Shown here piece after piece: positions 5,780 through 7,124 of a DNA stretch of 7,124 nt. A model generated the notes under the pieces. That model was not told where the DNA came from and did no database searches. It saw nothing but the letters and a program-made list of their open reading frames with translations. The stretch is from Candidatus Altarchaeota archaeon (GTDB lineage Archaea > Altiarchaeota > Altiarchaeia > IMC4 > SCGC-AAA252-I15). The translations under genes and the position numbers were made by a program. Location of the stretch: contig JAHIYG010000028.1 of assembly GCA_018815265.1 (NCBI GenBank), positions 1 through 7,124 of the forward strand. Direction: 5' to 3'. The stretch's first letter is position 1, and the number at the start of each line of letters is the position of its first letter.

Positions 5780-6766
5780 ATGGCGAAACGTAATAAACCC
5801 GTTGCGGGTTCACGGCAGTTTAGACCCCTCAAGAGGGCAAAAAAAGAAGTGCCCAGAGTGCAGAGCTGGCCAGTTGGGGAGTCGATGATTCTAGGTTTCA
5901 CAGGCTATAAAGCTGGTATGACCCATTGCATAGCATTGGATGAAGACAAAAACAGCCCGACATCAGGCTCTGAAATTTTCGTTCCGGTAACAATCATAGA
6001 AACACCACCTATGAAGGTCGTGGGCGTGAGATTGTATAGGAAAGGATATGGTGGTGAGCAGGCCTTCACAGACATCTGGTGCGATACACCAGACAAAGAG
6101 GTTCTCAGACGAACTAATCTTCCTAAAAAAACCGATTCACAAACCAAACTTGAAGAAGCAACAAAAAACCTATCGGAAGTAACTGACATCAAACTTATAA
6201 CACACACAACCCCCGCATTAACGAATTCTCCCAAAAAAATACCTGACATAATGGAGATGGCGTTAAAGGGAGAAAACTCTGAAAAATTGGAATACGCCAA
6301 GCAATCCCTTGGGAAAGAGGTTAGGGTATCTGACGTGTTCAAGGAGATGCAGTTTGTCGACGTGACCTCTGTTACAAGAGGTAAGGGATACTCGGGAGTA
6401 ATCAAAAGATACGGGGTAAGAAGGCAGCCGCGCAAGTCAAAGGGTAAGGTGAGGCATATAGGGACTGGTGGTTCCTGGAGTCCAGCCCACAAACTGTGGG
6501 TTGAGCCGCTTCCAGGTCAGCTTGGATACCAGACAAGGACTGAATACAATAAACTAGTTATGAAAATCGGCGAAAACGGAGAGGAAATAAACCCTGCAGG
6601 CGGATTTTTGAAATACGGGCCAGTAAAAACCCAGTATGTGATGGTATACGGCAGCGTACCAGGACCTGCTAAAAGAGTAGTTAGGCTAACCTATCCAAGA
6701 CGAGACCACAAACCAGCGTCTCTCACTATAAAACACATCGACACAAGCTCTAAACAGGGGATATAA
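5780..6766 (+). CDS. rpl3: Large-subunit ribosomal protein L3 (uL3), archaeal type
   Basis: uL3 is an early-assembling 50S protein whose long loops reach the peptidyl transferase centre. The 328 residues have the usual archaeal length. The basic N-terminus includes RPLKRAKKEVPRVQSWP (15-31), then ILGFTGYKAGMTH (37-49), PVTIIETPPMKVVGVRLY (69-86), a variable acidic middle region (about 100-180), FVDVTSVTRGKGYSGVIKRY (192-211), the tip region RKSKGKVRHIGTGGSW (218-233) with the conserved tryptophan W233, and GQLGYQTRTEYNK (246-258). The start is firm: in-frame TGA lies at 5771-5773 and the next in-frame ATG is at residue 36, inside the conserved core. A GAAGG stands only 3 bases before the ATG, too near for a standard Shine-Dalgarno site. 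In archaea L3-L4-L23-L2 open the S10-type cluster, and rpl4 follows here after 3 bases. Confidence 0.98.
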   Translation: MAKRNKPVAGSRQFRPLKRAKKEVPRVQSWPVGESMILGFTGYKAGMTHCIALDEDKNSPTSGSEIFVPVTIIETPPMKVVGVRLYRKGYGGEQAFTDIWCDTPDKEVLRRTNLPKKTDSQTKLEEATKNLSEVTDIKLITHTTPALTNSPKKIPDIMEMALKGENSEKLEYAKQSLGKEVRVSDVFKEMQFVDVTSVTRGKGYSGVIKRYGVRRQPRKSKGKVRHIGTGGSWSPAHKLWVEPLPGQLGYQTRTEYNKLVMKIGENGEEINPAGGFLKYGPVKTQYVMVYGSVPGPAKRVVRLTYPRRDHKPASLTIKHIDTSSKQGI

Positions 6767-6769
6767 AAC

Positions 6770-7124
6770 ATGGCAAAGGTATACTCATTAGACGGCAAGG
6801 TCAAAGGCGAAGTCCAGGCAAGCTTGGTATTTGACACGCCATATCGTCCAGACATAATACAGCGGGCAGTCGTTGCATTATCCTCTAGTGCGAGACAAAG
6901 GCATGCAGCAGACCCTGAAGCAGGAACCAAAACATCAGGCGACTACTACGGGTCAAGAAGAAACACATTCAGGCAGACAATCAACAAAGGAAACTCAAGG
7001 CTTCCCAGGGTGAAGACAGGTGGTGGAGGACTCGGCAAAGTCGTAAGAATACCACAGGCAAAGGGAGGTAGGAAAGCCCATCCTCCAGTGGGAAAGGATT
7101 ACTGCAAGAAAATAAACAAGAAAG
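6770..7124 (+). CDS. rpl4: Large-subunit ribosomal protein L4 (uL4), N-terminal part (3' end beyond right edge)
   Basis: The 118 visible residues match archaeal uL4. VYSLDGKVKGEV (4-15) is the typical opening, FDTPYRPDIIQRAV (21-34) the conserved helix start, and ADPEAGTKTSGDYYGS (47-62) the loop. RVKTGGGGLGKVVRIPQAKG (80-99) and GRKAHPPVGKDYCKKINKK (100-118) form the extended arm that lines the peptide exit tunnel in the 50S subunit. Archaeal L4 is usually about 250-260 residues, so a little under half is present. The ATG lies 3 bases after the rpl3 TAA, with AGGGG a few bases upstream as a weak possible Shine-Dalgarno element inside the end of rpl3. The gene is cotranscribed with rpl3; L23 and L2 would be expected next. 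Confidence 0.97.
   Translation, partial: MAKVYSLDGKVKGEVQASLVFDTPYRPDIIQRAVVALSSSARQRHAADPEAGTKTSGDYYGSRRNTFRQTINKGNSRLPRVKTGGGGLGKVVRIPQAKGGRKAHPPVGKDYCKKINKK

Noticed and set aside
5905..6492. Long minus-strand open frame of 195 codons inside rpl3
   Set aside because: It is fully antisense to a conserved ribosomal protein and its translation shows no recognisable domain.
6691..6930. Minus-strand open frame across the rpl3-rpl4 junction
   Set aside because: It overlaps two well-supported genes, has no promoter signal and no recognisable motif.
1..7124. CRISPR array, insertion sequence or mobile element borders
   Set aside because: I saw no regularly spaced direct repeats, no transposase-like protein and no convincing terminal inverted repeats.

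Overview
The window is archaeal. It encodes archaeal/eukaryotic-type class I release factor aRF1, archaeal-type ribosomal proteins L3 (uL3) and L4 (uL4) in their usual adjacent order, and the C-terminal part of an archaeal-type phenylalanyl-tRNA synthetase beta chain. Most starts lack a Shine-Dalgarno sequence and instead have an AT-rich TATA-like box about 23-28 bases upstream, the pattern of leaderless archaeal transcripts. By eye the DNA is moderately AT-rich. Two of the translation proteins are shortened by loss of whole domains, which suggests a streamlined genome, possibly a DPANN-type lineage; that placement is inference and the species cannot be named from this window.

Layout. Positions 1-302 (minus strand) hold the N-terminal part of a polytopic GT-C-type membrane glycosyltransferase that runs off the left edge. 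A divergent promoter region (303-384) separates it from a 669-residue YfhO-like membrane protein (385-2394, plus). Then come a pheT gene carrying only the C-terminal half of the protein (2465-3271) and, 2 bases later, prf1/aRF1 (3274-4362), closed by a T6 tract. A second, shorter GT-C-like membrane protein follows (4414-5667). After a possible terminator and a promoter/leader region with a hairpin (about 5685-5751), the start of the ribosomal S10-type cluster appears: rpl3 (5780-6766) and rpl4 (6770 to the right edge, incomplete).

Two functional themes alternate: translation (PheRS beta, aRF1, L3, L4) and cell-surface glycan assembly (three multi-spanning GT-C-type proteins). The most notable points are (i) a pheT gene that starts exactly at the B5 domain with its own promoter and has no N-terminal tRNA-editing half anywhere in the window, so it is either a split gene or an editing-less enzyme, and (ii) an aRF1 with intact NIKS, YxCxxxF and GGQ motifs but without the roughly 50-residue cysteine-containing minidomain usual in archaeal domain 3. 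These two reduced proteins are neighbours in one apparent operon.
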